A stretch of DNA of 64,000 nucleotides from Gordionus sp. m RMFG-2023 (lineage: Eukaryota > Nematomorpha > Gordioida > Chordodea > Parachordodidae), in assembly GCF_954871325.1 (NCBI RefSeq), contig NC_088779.1, forward strand, positions 3,784,846 through 3,848,845, given 5' to 3'. Of the stretch, positions 50,515-63,058 are shown one piece after another (the stretch's first letter is position 1; each line of letters begins with the position of its first letter). Made by a program: the position numbers and the translations under genes. The notes beneath the pieces were generated by a model. That model saw nothing but the letters and a program-made list of their open reading frames with translations. It did not search any database and was not told the DNA's origin.

Positions 50515-51428
50515 ATCAGGTCAATTTGATAAATGATACCAGACTTGGAGTCCCTCATAGAACTAAGTTATCAATTTGCTTTAATCGGGAAACTCCACGT
50601 TTAATATTAAATTTGCTTCAACAAATAAAATTGACATATGTAGAGCTATTAAAAAAAATTGGCATATATTAGAAATTTTTCAAAATCTGATTACGTAAAA
50701 ATATTTTTACCTATCTTATTAAGAATTAAAATGTTTAAAATATATTTTGATAGGTTTTAAGCTTTACCATTTAGTCCGTTATTGGCTTTATGAAATAGGC
50801 GATTTCGCTAAAAAAAGGAAAAATTAGGAACTCATCAACGCGAAGTATTTCTCTTTAATGATTTATTAATTTATCAGCAAGTTATTAACCGAAAATAAAT
50901 TGAATAAAACTAATAAGAGGTTCAGAAACCTTCATTAATTAAAGACAAAAATGATTACAATAATTTTAATAGAAGCTTTAATCAAAGGCGGTTTACTAAA
51001 TCATCATTAAATACTACTCCAAAAATGCCTCAATAAAATAATCATCAATTTCCAAACGATAATAATTATAATGTAAAATTCTCGCTTAGAAAAACTTCAG
51101 AAATTTTCTATAATTCAATTACCTATAAATTTCGCAAAGCATTGAAAGTACTCGGACTGATTGTTGAAACATGTCAAAATCAATGTAAAATATTATATTT
51201 ACAAATTTGTACCTTAAAATTTTACTGATTTAAAAAAAAATTATTTTATAAAAATATGATCCTTCATGAGTGAAATTTGTGGTAAAAACTGAAGATAACA
51301 AGTTTCACTAAATTCAAAATAAAAATACAATTTTATTAGATAATATTCACAATTTTTCTGACATTTTGGGGGGTTTAGATCAATTTTATATCTTTTAAAA
51401 AAGTTTATACCTATTTTCATATATTTAG
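50515..51428. other. Gene-free stretch
   Basis: A/T-rich sequence with no open frame, repeat or motif that I can support. Confidence 0.4.
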
Positions 51429-51760
51429 ATTATCTAATAAGAATTAATAATCAAATTATTAACCTAAATGCAAAATCAGAACATGACCGTACAAAATTTG
51501 TGGAAGATTTAAAAGAATCAATAGCCGAAGTTTTTAAAAGAATTATAATATATTGTATATATAAATTAATTATTAGAATGAAGAAATGAAAACCTTTACA
51601 GATGAAATAATCAAAATAAATTGTTTAGAAGGAATCAAATGATAAAAACCATTTACATTTTAAACATTCAAATAAAAGCAAATCTAGAAGAATTGGTGAA
51701 CAAACAGATAACATAAATGAAAACATTACGGCATATATGAATGAGAAAAAAGTCGCGATT
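51429..51760 (+). pseudogene. IQSEC/Schizo-like PH-domain exon fragment
   Basis: After a possible acceptor (TTTAG at 51424-51428) the frame reads '..IINLNAKSEHDRTKFVED' and on into 'LKESIAEV'. This resembles, from memory, the last strand and helix of the PH domain of IQSEC/BRAG/Schizo Arf-GEFs ('..EHDR.KFVEDL.ESIAE'). A second piece after 'TTTACAG' at about 51601 gives 'DEIIKINCLEGIK', which could be the decayed continuation (family: 'DEME..RIE.E'), but it soon stops. About 170 bases later 'KSRRIGEQTDNINENI' appears. No Sec7 domain is visible nearby. It is either one exon of a gene with very long introns or, more likely, a fragment copied from such a gene. Confidence 0.4.
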
Positions 51761-52016
51761 CTGGTGTTATAATGGAATTACATCAGGGAAATTTTTCCTT
51801 TGTCGATTTAAGTGAATTATTTATAAAATACAATTCAAGGCCTTATTTACCAGTTATCATTCATTATTTCAATCAATTTGAAAAAATCGTTTTTTGTTAC
51901 ATTATTAAAGTACAATATTTTGATTTGCTTTTTTTTTTATTATAAAAAAAAATGAAATATTATCAATATTACAATTTTTGTAATAATTTATTTTAGTTTT
52001 AAAATAATAAAAAATT

Positions 52017-55000
52017 TCAACGTATTTTTGAACATTTAATATCAATAAAACGTGCGCTTTTTTCTCGAGTCCTATACGTGTATGTAAAAGTCTCCCAACC
52101 ATGACAACTAGCAGCTAAAAAATAAATAAATGACAAATAAATTAAATATAATATTGCGTACAATGATTCCCAAATTTATCCATAACTATTATGGCACCAT
52201 AAAAAGAAGGTATTTTTTTGATAATTTTTTGTAAGGAATTATTAGCAGCGTCGATTGGAGTCATTCCGTTGCGTAAATTTTCCACAGCTTGATAGCTAGA
52301 TGTAATAAAGTATTATTATAATTTTTTAACTTAAAATAAAAACATATTTATTAATAATCAATATTAAACATCGTAAACGTATAAGAATCATGCATAGATA
52401 AATAATCTCAAAGATATAAATAAAATACCAAGGCAAAAATCTCATCATAATATCTCCATCTCCAGTTGCTACAGCAGCACCAAATGAGTTATCAGCATAC
52501 CCTCCAGATCCTGGAATTGGTGAATCTCCAACCCTTCTAGTATTATTCAAATAATAAATTTAACAACTTTTATTGTTTACAATATAACACATACATAATG
52601 ATAATAATCAATGCATAATTATTATTTTTAAATAAAAATTAATTATCATAAACGCACCGATACCAGTTATTTTACCGATATCAAAATACTACGGAAACTT
52701 ATATATCTGAAATAAAAATTATAAATTTGAGATTTTTCTTTTAAGTTTTTCTTTTAAAAAGACGCCAGCCAAAAGAAAATATATAATATAATAAAATATT
52801 TATTTTTTTAGAAAGAGAAATCTATTATAATATTATCAAGAATCATCTTTAGGGTTTTTATTTATTAACTCACAGATAATGTGTGACTAATATTATATAA
52901 ATTATATAATTAGTGATGTAAAAATAGAGCATTTCCCGAGAAATTTCCCTACCTTTACATTGGCTAAATAAGATTGACGATAATAACTACACTGACGATG
53001 ATACTATATGTTCAAGTTTTCCGGTATTCCTAATAAAATAATATCTCAAACATAAATAAAACCACCCTAAATAAGTTTAAAGAAAATACCTATAATTTTA
53101 GTCAGGAAAATCTAAAAATAAATTTTTTTTTGACAACTTATAACTCAAGAAAATCAAACACCACTTAATTGTTCTTTGACACTCTCGATTATATATCAAA
53201 TTGTGCCTTTCATTTAGTTTCAAAAAATTTTTAAAAATTAAAGCGTCCAAAGCCTATAAAATTCTATTAAAATACACAATTAGCAAAACTTTATCATATT
53301 TTGAATAAAATAAGGTGAAAAAAAATATTATCAATAACAAATTAGACACTTTAAAATATTTAACTCTATTAACGATGTGAACCGAATTCTATTATCAGAG
53401 CCCTGCAAGGGCCCTAGGCTGGATCGGGCCCGGACCTTGATGACTTCTCGGGCTTGGATTGGGTTGCCCAAAAATTAAATATTAGAAATATCCCCAATAA
53501 TCATTTTGTTTTATCGAAATATTAATCCGAATCAATGTCATTTTTCATTTAACACATTATTATTCATTTACACAGTTTCTATTTTCCAAAAGTAACAATT
53601 TCCTGTGAATGTGATTTGTATAGTGACTAGTTGAAACCAGGGTGGTGCAACTAACCGGTTAAATAGGGTATATACACCGGCCATAAAGATTGCCCACAAT
53701 GCATTTTCTTGACATTTTTCTTAAAATAAGACAAATAACACACAAAATGGAGGTTTATCGAATTTATTTATAAGTTTACATATTATTGTATAAAATTACA
53801 TAAAATAAAAGACATAGCAATTAATTAATATCAAATTTAGGTCTCATCAATATCACCACCTTTATTCTTAATAATTGCTACAAAAATTTTTGGTTATCTT
53901 TCTATGAGATTTTTTAAATACTCGGAAGTGATATTGTTCCATTCTCTCTGCAATACTTCCCAAAGGTGCGAATGAGAGGTTAGTGGGCTTTTTAGAGTTT
54001 GTCGTTCTAGATGATCGCATAAAAGGTCGATTAGATTGAGATCGGGAGACTGGGATGGCCAAGTCATCAACTCGAGAATACCGTGTTGTTGTAGATTTTG
54101 TAAATAATCTTTGCATAGCCTGGATGTATGCTTTGGGTCATTATCTTGTGAAATAAAAAGTTATTCCCGATCAAACACTTTCCTGATGAGATCACATGGT
54201 CAAGGATCTGCCGGTATCCCTCCTTGTTTAGGATTCTTTAATTTTGACAATGTAGGCGGTTGCCCCGGAACCAAAGTACCTCCACACCATAACAGACCCT
54301 CCCCCGAATATGACTGTAGGAAATATGCAGTGATCGCTCATTCGCTCTCCAGCTGAGCGGCGGATATATTGCATTCTATTAGAACCGAAGATTTCGAATT
54401 TTGACTCATCACTCCATAAGACGTGGTACCAGTTGGCAGATGTCCAAAATTGATGTTTTAGTGCCCAGAATAATCGCGTGAGTTTATTTTTTTTGCTCAA
54501 GTGTGGCTTTTTGACCGCTACCCTATCCTACCATAAAGTTCATTCACAGTTGTGACACTTATCGGGTTTTCCCGAGTCAGATTAATCTCCGCAGCTATCT
54601 CCGAGGCGACAAGGCGTCATTGCGTTTACTGATCCTTGCTATACCTATTATCGCTTAAATTCGTTTTGTGAGGTTTTCCAGACCTCTTTAGATTCAATAT
54701 TGTATTATTGTTGCGTATCTTTTAAGTATACAATCGACTGTTCGTCGAGCTAGGGTTAATTCTCTGGCAATTTGCGATTACTTTTACCACTTATGTGTAA
54801 ATTAATTATTTTGCATTTAGTTGGAATCGAAATTTCTTTTCTTTTAATCATTTTGTCGAAAGTTCGTTAAAATATTTATAAAGACTGAAAGTTTCTTTAA
54901 ACAATGATTTAAAACAAAAAAAATCTAGGAATTTTCTAGATTAGAATGTGATTAATGACTTTCTTCCAAAAACAATGGGCAACTTTTACTAAAAAACTAA

Positions 55001-57765
55001 TGAACCCTATTTTACTAAATTGGTCATTTTTGACATGTTATTTTCAAAGCTAAAATTTTATAGAAAGATTTATAGAAATTCCGAGTTTTTTATTTCTAAA
55101 CATGTCTAAATATCTTAAATTAAATAATCAATTCGCTTTTCCCCAAATAAGTTAAAAAGTTTTAAGTTATTAATTTTTTTATGTAAAAATGCTGGGTGGG
55201 CAGTCATTTATGGCCGTTAGTGTATATGGTTAAATTCAAATTAATGTTTATTATGGTAATATTATCTTCATTTTGTATATAATAGTAAAATGAATCTTTA
55301 ATTTTATAATATTATAAATTCATTGTCATTCAATAACTAATGTTTCCCTCTCTGTGCCATAATCTTGTTTTGATTCATATTCAATATTATCATTTTTTTA
55401 AATATTTTTCAATCAATTTTCCTGATATCGAGATCTTCAATCGATTTCTGTTCTAGTAAGAATATAACCCAAATCAACCTATTTCTTTCTGAAGAGGTAG
55501 AACTAGGGAATCACTTCTATTAATAGGCATGATGAGCAAAATATATTCCACTAACTTGAGACCAGAATCTGATTGTTTTTTATGTAAATTACTGCTTTCC
55601 ATGTATTAAAAGGGCCTACTTCTGAAATTTATGATATAACTTAAAATATTTCAATCATCACCTTGTATTATATTAAGTTTTTCATTAAATTTACCACTAG
55701 TAAGATGCTCTCGGATCGAATAAATAAGCAGCATTGTGATCACATGATCTCGTTTTTTATTTTTTCTTATTTAGATTTCTTAGAGTATTTGACCATGTTT
55801 CGCTATCATGTCCATAATACATCAAGACGGAGGGCGTCGTGATGAGGTCCTTCACTATGATACAGATGGGGGGGGGGGCGAGAGAACCATTACAGGAGTG
55901 CTTTGTGACTGGAAGATGCTGCCATGGTATTATAGGTCTCATTGTTGATGGTTGCGAAATTTGGGCATTAACGAAATTCGTATGACCCGATGAAGCCTAT
56001 GATAAACTAAACTGGACCGCATAGCCAATGAGAGCACAAGAAAAAAGATGGGCGTAGCTATCGCCCCTGCCAGAAAATATAAAGGAGAATTTTCTCAGGT
56101 TGGCAACACCCAAGTGTTAGTAGCACATTCTAGGACAAGATCTTGACAAGTAAGCATTGACTTGAACTTCTAAATCTTGAGGAGATAAAAACAGCAAGAG
56201 AGAAGGGATGAAGGACGGAAACCAATCCCGTGGCTGCCTGGAGCCTTGACTTATCAGGAAATTTTATATTAGCGATAGCCACAAGTATTATGCGAATATG
56301 CAACTCATGCTTATGAAAGATTGGGGCTGATCTCATAGCACACATGATATTGGGTATGTTAAAATAATTTTTAAAGAGCCTGATGGGCTAATAATTCGTT
56401 TAAAATTGGTTGTCCTTTCTACTAGGTTAGAATAGGTTTTGTCTAAAAAAGGCATCACTAATTGGTAACAAGATTTGTTAAGTTCCTGGATGGAAGTATA
56501 CTTATAAGAGAGGATTGGGATAAAATAATTTGTGAGAGAAAAGTCCGACTTTGACATGTTAAGAGATAAAGTAGTGGGAATAAGATTAATGATAATGTCA
56601 GGAATAATGTTTATTAAAGTGATTTCACCAAAATACCAGGTATTTAATAAAGGCTTAAAACTTGGATCGAATCTATTAATGTTTAAACACCAAGGCAAAA
56701 TAACTGTTGGCCCAATCGTGTTGTATACCTTCACAAGAAAGAATAATATTGTCATAAAATTTTAAATATGTGGGCTCGAAGTAGCCAGAGTTGGGCAGGT
56801 CCTCCGGGAAAAATCTAGATACAGATTTTTTGTGAAAAAATGAATTTTAGATACAGATACTAGTATCTTTTGCCTAATTAAAGTATCTTAAATACAAGAT
56901 ACTTTTAAATTATCATTACCAATCAAATTAGAATAGTTTATAAAATACAGTTTTTATCTATTTGTGAAGAACATAATATACGCATATAATAAGAATGAAT
57001 ATTTACAATTATAAAATATTTAATGATGAGTTAATTATAATGTGGAATTCTATGAATTTAGATTTTGTGTTTAAAATTATTTGATACTGTATATTTCTTT
57101 AAATCTTTCTAATTTATATAAAATTAAATTAATGGAATAAAAATAAGAGAAATGTATCGTTTTTTTAAATTATAAGATATTCAAGATTTTATTCCTTCTT
57201 TTTTTAAAAAAATGTGAAGGAGAATAAAATAACCTAAACAAGATGCCTTTTTAAATGAATTACATGAAAAATGGGCCTTAAGTTTCTGATAAACTCGAGA
57301 AAACATACACTATATTTTATTCGTGAGAAAGAGGAGTAAATAAGCATAAAATATATTGGAGTTTCCGCCAAAATCGAAAGTTCTGTCAACCCAGTCTGAC
57401 ACTCGATTTTGACCAGATATCTTTAAAAGTAAAGAGCTTAGAGAATTAGTTACCTTAGTTTGCTTAAATTTTGTCGAATAGGGGATCACCCGAATCGTGA
57501 TAGATGATTCACATATATTCTCTAGAGAAATATTAAACACTAAGAACTTTTTTTATAATAAACGTATTTTCTCTAAAAAAAATATGTACCCAGGAATCTT
57601 GTGATCAGCTCCGTTAGTTGACATGCCAATTGCGATCTTTCGATTAAAATCGAGAGCTATGACTCCGACTGTGTCACTAGCTAAATCTTCTTTCGATCGT
57701 TCTATGTTTTGATAAACATTTTGGTGATAGGGACCACAATTTTTCTTTGGATCAGGCAATACATT
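52017..57765 (-). CDS. AGA: Glycosylasparaginase (aspartylglucosaminidase), 3' half, 4 exons
   Basis: Lysosomal Ntn hydrolase that cleaves the GlcNAc-Asn bond of glycoproteins; the precursor cuts itself before a Thr to make alpha and beta chains. Exons on the minus strand are 57765-57590, 52536-52429, 52295-52162 and 52114-52017. Every junction is GT..AG with matching phase, giving 171 residues without a break. The first exon has '[15 protein letters not shown]', then 'SDTVGVIAL', whose Thr is the expected nucleophile, and '[13 protein letters not shown]'. Next come '[16 protein letters not shown]' and '[11 protein letters not shown]', then '[19 protein letters not shown]' and '[15 protein letters not shown]'. 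The last exon has '[15 protein letters not shown]' and ends 'IKCSKIR'. A minus-strand AATAAA lies at 51992-51987. Most of the alpha chain, including the signal peptide, is missing: nothing fitting is seen from 57766 to the window end. The 5-kb intron holds a Tc1 element. Intactness of the visible part suggests a live gene. Confidence 0.9.
52537..53674. other. AGA large intron, left part
   Basis: Intron sequence with no gene. A short G+C island at 53394-53470 begins 'CAGAGCCCTGCAAGGGCCC' and contains 'cgggcccgga', resembling a hAT-like terminus. No other end was found. At 53637-53672 'ccagggtggtgcaactaacc' directly precedes the Tc1 element. Confidence 0.45.
53675..55222 (-). mobile_element. 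Tc1-like DNA transposon, full length but dead
   Basis: A 1548-bp element flanked by TA on both sides (53673-53674 and 55223-55224). Terminal inverted repeats: left 'CACCGGCCATAAAGATTGCC', right reversed 'CACTAACGGCCATAAATGAC', both then 'TGCCCAC'. The transposase is on the minus strand. Its N-terminus is near 54855 ('[19 protein letters not shown]'). The DDE part at 54500-54228 has '[18 protein letters not shown]' (first D) and '[15 protein letters not shown]'. The C-terminal part at 54116-53868 has '[19 protein letters not shown]'. The usual third catalytic residue, in 'LNPIE', is Asp here. Several frame changes separate the pieces, so it is inactive. It lies within the large AGA intron. Confidence 0.9.
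55225..57589. other. AGA large intron, right part
   Basis: 55740-56800 is more mixed in base composition than the rest and contains a G run of 11 at about 55868. It also holds the longest unbroken frame of this stretch (56755-56333, minus, 140 aa, '[20 protein letters not shown]' region), which matches no family I know and has no domain motif. It could be a worn-down mobile element. 56820-57300 is A/T-rich without features. Confidence 0.35.
57590..57765 (-). CDS. AGA: AGA exon with the autocleavage/catalytic Thr
   Basis: A 176-nt exon carrying the alpha/beta junction. It shows 'DPKKNCGPY', the acidic stretch '[10 protein letters not shown]' and then T-V-G-V; the Thr would become the N-terminus of the beta chain. 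The upstream acceptor is 'TTTAATATAG' and the donor is GTACAT after CCTGG. Confidence 0.88.
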
Positions 57766-58256
57766 CTATATTAAACATTAGTTTAAATTCAATACAATAT
57801 GCTTTTTCCTAATTTTCTAAGGTAATCTTTAAAAAAAAAAGGTGAATGAACCTTAGGAACGTGAATAAATAACTCAATTTAAAAATATTTTTAATTAGGA
57901 TACTATTTCTCATATTCAGAGAATATTGATTAGTTAGAATAATTTGAATACGATATAATTTAAAACATGTCTCGTGAAGGATAATTATGCGTGCCTAACA
58001 ATCTTCATAGTTTTTCTATGACTATAACTTACAGAATCTTTTCTACACTATAACCGTCAGTAACCATTGCAATCAGAGGGCTCCAAAAAAAATGTTTTTT
58101 AGATTTTTTATAAATGACCTTTATTTTAAATATTTACATTTTCAATATAAAAAAAAACAAAATTTTCAGCCCTTCAAATTTTTCAAGGGGCTTGAACTCC
58201 TGCACGCTACTGCACTTTAATAGATATAAGCTTTCACTGTGTTTCTCTCTCTATAT
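57766..58256. other. Stretch upstream of the first visible AGA exon
   Basis: I looked for an alpha-chain exon here on the minus strand and found none. It has a small Pol III-unrelated A/T patch and a (TA)n run at about 58250-58262, directly before the satellite. Confidence 0.4.
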
Positions 58257-61200
58257 ATATATATGTTAGCGTCAATGTGAATTTTCGGCAATGTGATGTA
58301 GTGGTAGGCAATGTGTTATTTTTGTAATATTATATTATTAATAATTTTGTTTTTTATTATTAATAATTTTTTTAAGATTAAAATTTTATTTGATAATTTA
58401 TATTATTTTTTTAGATGTAATATGTTTTTTAAATATATTATTTGATTGATATTTTTTTTAAAATATATTGAAATATATTATAATATATTTTAATTTGTTA
58501 TATTAATTTTTTATATATTTTTTGATTGATATTTTTTATTATAATGGTTTTTTATGTTTTTTATTATAATGGTTTTTTATGTTTTTTATTATAATGGTTT
58601 TTTATTGTAATATCATATTATTAATAATTTTTTTAAGATTAAAATTTTATTTGATAATTTATATTATTTTTTTAGATGTAATATGTTTTTTAAATATATT
58701 ATTTGATTGATATTTTTTTTTAAATATATTGAAATATATTATAATATATTTTAATTTGTTATATAAATTTTTTATATATTTTTTGATTGATATTTTTTAT
58801 TATAATGGTTTTTAATGTTTTTTATTATAATGGTTTTTTATGTATTTTCAGGTAAATTTTTTCTTGATATATTTTTTGATAGCTAAATTTTTTTTTATTT
58901 TTTGTGTTGTATTATTTTTTTAAATATATTTTTTGATTGATATTTTTTTTAAAATAATTTTTAGATAATATATTTTAATTTGTTATATTATTTTTTTATA
59001 TATTTTTTGATTGATATTTTTTATTATAATGGTTTTTTATATATTTATTTTTCACGTAAATTTTTTCTTGATATATTTTTTGATAGCTAAATTTTTTTTT
59101 ATGATTGATATTTTTTTAAAAATAATTTTAGATAATATATTTTAATTTGTTATATTATTTTTTTATATATTTTTTGATTTGATATTTTTTAATATAATGG
59201 TTTTTTATGTATTTATTTTTCACGTAAATTTTTTCTTGATATATTTTTTGATATTTAAATTTTTTTTTATTTTTTGTGTTATATTATTTTTTTAAATATA
59301 TTTTTTGATTGATATTTTTTTTAAAATAATTTTAGATAATATATTTTAATATAATGGTTTTTTATGTATTTATTTTTCACGTAAATTTTTTCTTGATATA
59401 TTTTTTGATATTTAAATTTTTTTTTATTTTTTGTGTTATATTATTTTTTTAAATATATTTTTTGATTGATATTTTTTTTTAAATAATTTTTAGATAATAT
59501 ATTTTAATTTGTTATATTATTTTTTTATATATTTTTTGATTGATATTTTTTATTATAATGGTTTTTTATATATTTATTTTTCACGTAAATTTTTTCTTGA
59601 TATATTTTTTGATAGCTAAATTTTTTTTTATGATTGATATTTTTTTAAAAATAATTTTAGATAATATATTTTAATTTGTTATATTATTTTTTTATATATT
59701 TTTTGATTTGATATTTTTTAATATAATGGTTTTTTATGTATTTATTTTTCACGTAAATTTTTTCTTGATATATTTTTTGATATTTAAATTTTTTTTTATT
59801 TTTTGTGTTATATTATTTTTTTAAATATATTTTTTGATTGATATTTTTTTTAAAATAATTTTAGATAATATATTTTAATATAATGGTTTTTTATGTATTT
59901 ATTTTTCACGTAAATTTTTTCTTGATATATTTTTTGATATTTAAATTTTTTTTTATTTTTTGTGTTATATTATTTTTTTAAATATATTTTTTGATTGATA
60001 TTTTTTTTTAAATAATTTTTAGATAATATATTTTAATTTGTTATATTATTTTTTTATATATTTTTTGATTGATATTTTTTATTATAATGGTTTTTTATAT
60101 ATTTATTTTTCACGTAAATTTTTTCTTGATATATTTTTTGATAGCTAAATTTTTTTTTATGATTGATATTTTTTTAAAAATAATTTTAGATAATATATTT
60201 TAATTTGTTATATTATTTTTTTATATATTTTTTGATTTGATATTTTTTAATATAATGGTTTTTTATGTATTTATTTTTCACGTAAATTTTTTCTTGATAT
60301 ATTTTTTGATATTTAAATTTTTTTTTATTTTTTGTGTTATATTATTTTTTTAAATATATTTTTTGATTGATATTTTTTTTAAAATAATTTTTAGATAATA
60401 TTTTTTAATTTGTTATATTATTTTTTTATATATTTTTTGATTGATATTTTTTATTAAAATGGTTTTTTATGTATTTATTTTTCACGTAAATTTTTTCTTG
60501 ATATATTTTTTGATAGCTAAATTTTTTTTTATGATTGATATTTTTTTTAAAACAATTTTATAATATATTTTAATTTGTTATATTATTTTTTTATATATTT
60601 TTTGATTGATATTTTTTAAAATATTGGTTTTTTATATATTTATTTTTCACGTAAATTTTTTCTTGATATATTTTTTGATATCTAAATTTTTTTTTATTTT
60701 TGTGTTATATTATTTTTTTAAATATATTTTTTGATTGATATTTTTTTTAAAATAATTTTTAGATAATATATTTTAATTTGTTATATTATTTTTTTATATA
60801 TTTTTTGATTAATATTTTTTATTATAATGGTTTTTCTTTTTTATGTATTTATTTTTCACGTAAATTTTTTCTTGATATATTTTTGATAGCTAAATTTTTT
60901 TTTATGATTGATATTTTTTTTAAAATAATTTTAGATAATATATTTAAATTTGTTATATTAATTTTTTATATATTTTTTGATTGATATTTTTTAATATAAT
61001 GGTTTTTTATGTATTTATTTTTCACGTAAATTTTTTCTTGATATATTTTTTGATATCTAAAATTTTTTTTATTTTTTGTGTTATATTATTTTTTTAAATA
61101 TATTTTAATTTGTTATACTATTTTTTTATATATTTTTTGATTGATATTTATTAATATAATGGTTTTTTATGTATTTATTTTTCACGTAAATTTTTTCTTG

Positions 61201-61335
61201 ATATATTTTTTGATAGCTAAAATTTTTTTTTATTTGTGTTATTATTATTTATTTAAATATATTTTTAGATTGATATTTTTTTTAAATGATTTATATATAA
61301 TTTATTTTTAACGTAATTTTTTCTATTTTATATCT
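58257..61335 (+). repeat. T-rich satellite with 529-bp higher-order period
   Basis: The marker 'TTTTTCACGTAAATTTTTTC' recurs. From 59053 on, its 'CACG' lies at 59053, 59221, 59378, 59582, 59750, 59907, 60111 and 60279. The spacings are 168, 157, 204, 168, 157, 204, 168, so three submonomers form a 529-bp unit. Adjacent 529-bp units look identical by eye over long runs. Beyond 60279 the spacings become irregular (204, 165, 209, 166, 160). The left part (58320-58850) holds an older related duplication of about 310 bp. The + strand is almost purely T with some A and very few G or C. The + frame at 60778-60984 is chance. Confidence 0.95.
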
Positions 61336-62106
61336 TTTGATTCCTAATTTTATAGGTAAAAGTGACAAAAGGTATAATCGTAATTTTTGAACTTTTTTAA
61401 GTTTTTAAAAGCAATTTTCAGTGAAGATGTACTATGGAAAAGTGACAATTGTCATAATCGTTATTTTTGAACTTTTTTGATTTTTTTATAGTAAATAGTT
61501 AAAATTATGTTTTGTAAAAATGTTAAATTAATATTTCAGTGAAGATGTACTATGGAAAAGTGACAATTGTCATAATCGTTATTTTTGAACTTTTTTGATT
61601 TTTTTTAAAGTAAATAGTTAAAATTATGTTTTGTAAAAATGTTAAATTAATATTTCAGTGAAGATGTACTATGGAAAAGTGACAATTGTCATAATCGTTA
61701 TTTTTGAACATTTTTTTAATTTTTTTAAAGTAAATAGGTAAAAATATGTTTAGCAAACGTGTTAAATTAATATTTTAGTGTAGATGTACTATGGAAAAGT
61801 GACAATTGTCATAATCGTATTTTTGAACATTTTTTAGTTTTTTAATGTAAATAGTTAAAATTATGTTTTGTAAAAATGTTAAATTAATATTTCAGTGAAG
61901 ATGTACTATGGAAAAGTGACAATTGTCATAATCGTTATTTTTGAACATTTTTTAGTTTTTTTAAAGTAAATTGGTAAAATATGTTTTGTAAAAATGTTAA
62001 ATTAATATTTCAGTGAAGATGTACTATGGAAAAGTGACAATTGTCATAATCGTTATTTTTGAACTTTTTTGATTTTTTTTAAAGTAAATAGGTAAAAATA
62101 TGTTTT
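61336..62106 (+). repeat. 118-bp tandem repeat with a 12-bp palindrome
   Basis: The motif 'CAGTGAAGATGTACTATGG' or close variants starts at 61419, 61537, 61656, 61776, 61893 and 62011, spaced 117-120 bp. Each unit then has 'AAAAGTGACAATTGTCATAA', which includes the perfect palindrome TGACAATTGTCA. A partial first unit with 'gtgacaaaaggtataatcg' lies at about 61360. No coding potential. Confidence 0.93.
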
Positions 62107-62800
62107 ATATACCAGGATCCGGTGATATACAATATTCTCAGATAGATGTGTTACAGTTTTCAAAATCCACTACAAAATATTATATGTTAACTAATGCATC
62201 TTAAAAATATATACCAGGATCCGGTGATATACAATCTTCTCGGATAGAAGTGCTATTGTTTTCAAAATCAACTACAAAATATTATATGTTAACTAATGCA
62301 TCTTAAAAATATATACCAGGATCCGGTGATATACAATCTTCACGGATAGAATTGCTATTGTTTTCAAAATCAACTACAAAATATTATATGTTAACTAATG
62401 CAACTTAAAAATATATACCAGGATCCGGTGATATACAATCTTCTTGGATAGATGTGTTACAGTTTTCAAAATCAACTACAAAATATTATATGTTAACTAA
62501 TGCAAATATATACCAGAATCCGGTGTTATACAATCTTCTCGGATAGAATTGCTATTGTTTTCAAAATCAACTACAAAATATTATATGTTAACTAATGCAT
62601 CTTAAAAATATATACCAGGATCCGGTGATATACAATCTTCTTGGATAGAATTGCTATTGTTATCAAATTCATCTACAAAATATTATATTTTAATTAAATA
62701 AAAATATATTACCAGAATCTTCCGAATCTGTATAATTTACCAGATTATGGAAATAGCTTTTATCGTCATCCAAATAAGCTATAGTATATTATAACGAATT
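62107..62800 (+). repeat. Left arm of a large inverted repeat: 102-bp tandem units
   Basis: 'CCAGGATCCGG' or a variant starts at 62112, 62214, 62316, 62418, 62513 and 62615, then a degenerate form at 62712. The spacing is 102 bp except 95 where a short deletion occurred. Two unit types differ in the middle ('agaattgctattg' against 'agatgtgttacag'). The arm continues with non-tandem sequence (62711-62800) that also recurs inverted on the right. Confidence 0.93.
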
Positions 62801-63058
62801 CATTGTATAATATTAAAAGAATATACCAGTATCATTTCCTGTATCTTCCAATTTTTCTGGTTTAAATAAATTTATAATTGCATAAATATAATTTAATTAC
62901 ACTTGTCAAAGAGGAATCCCAGATATTAGGTTTATGTCCAAACATAACCTCATAGGGTGATGATTTGATTCCTCTATGATAAGATATATTTTTTTGGAAC
63001 TGGATCGTTCCCAACGCATTAGCCCAACACGTTGTTTTGTTATCATGAATATTATTAT
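62801..63058 (-). mobile_element. Core of the inverted repeat, with an integrase-like fossil
   Basis: The core lies between the two arms. On the minus strand 63062-62862 encodes a short fragment containing 'WANALGTIQFQKN' and 'GIKSSPYEVMFGHKPN', the region after the catalytic core of integrases of the Gypsy/Ginger/KRBA2-like kind. Only this fragment is present and it looks like a remnant. Whether it came from a retroelement or from a cut-and-paste relative with an integrase-type enzyme cannot be told from so short a piece. Confidence 0.6.

Noticed and set aside
56333-56755. Minus strand 140-aa frame, the longest after the BTB exons
   Set aside because: No motif or family that I recognise, and it is inside the AGA intron. 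It could be a transposon remnant, but I cannot support a gene call.
57310-57540. Minus strand 76-aa frame just after the AGA exon
   Set aside because: It lies in the intron after a clean donor at 57589, and the sequence does not resemble any part of the AGA protein.
60778-60984. + strand frame of Phe/Ile/Tyr-rich 68 aa
   Set aside because: Chance frame in the T-rich satellite.
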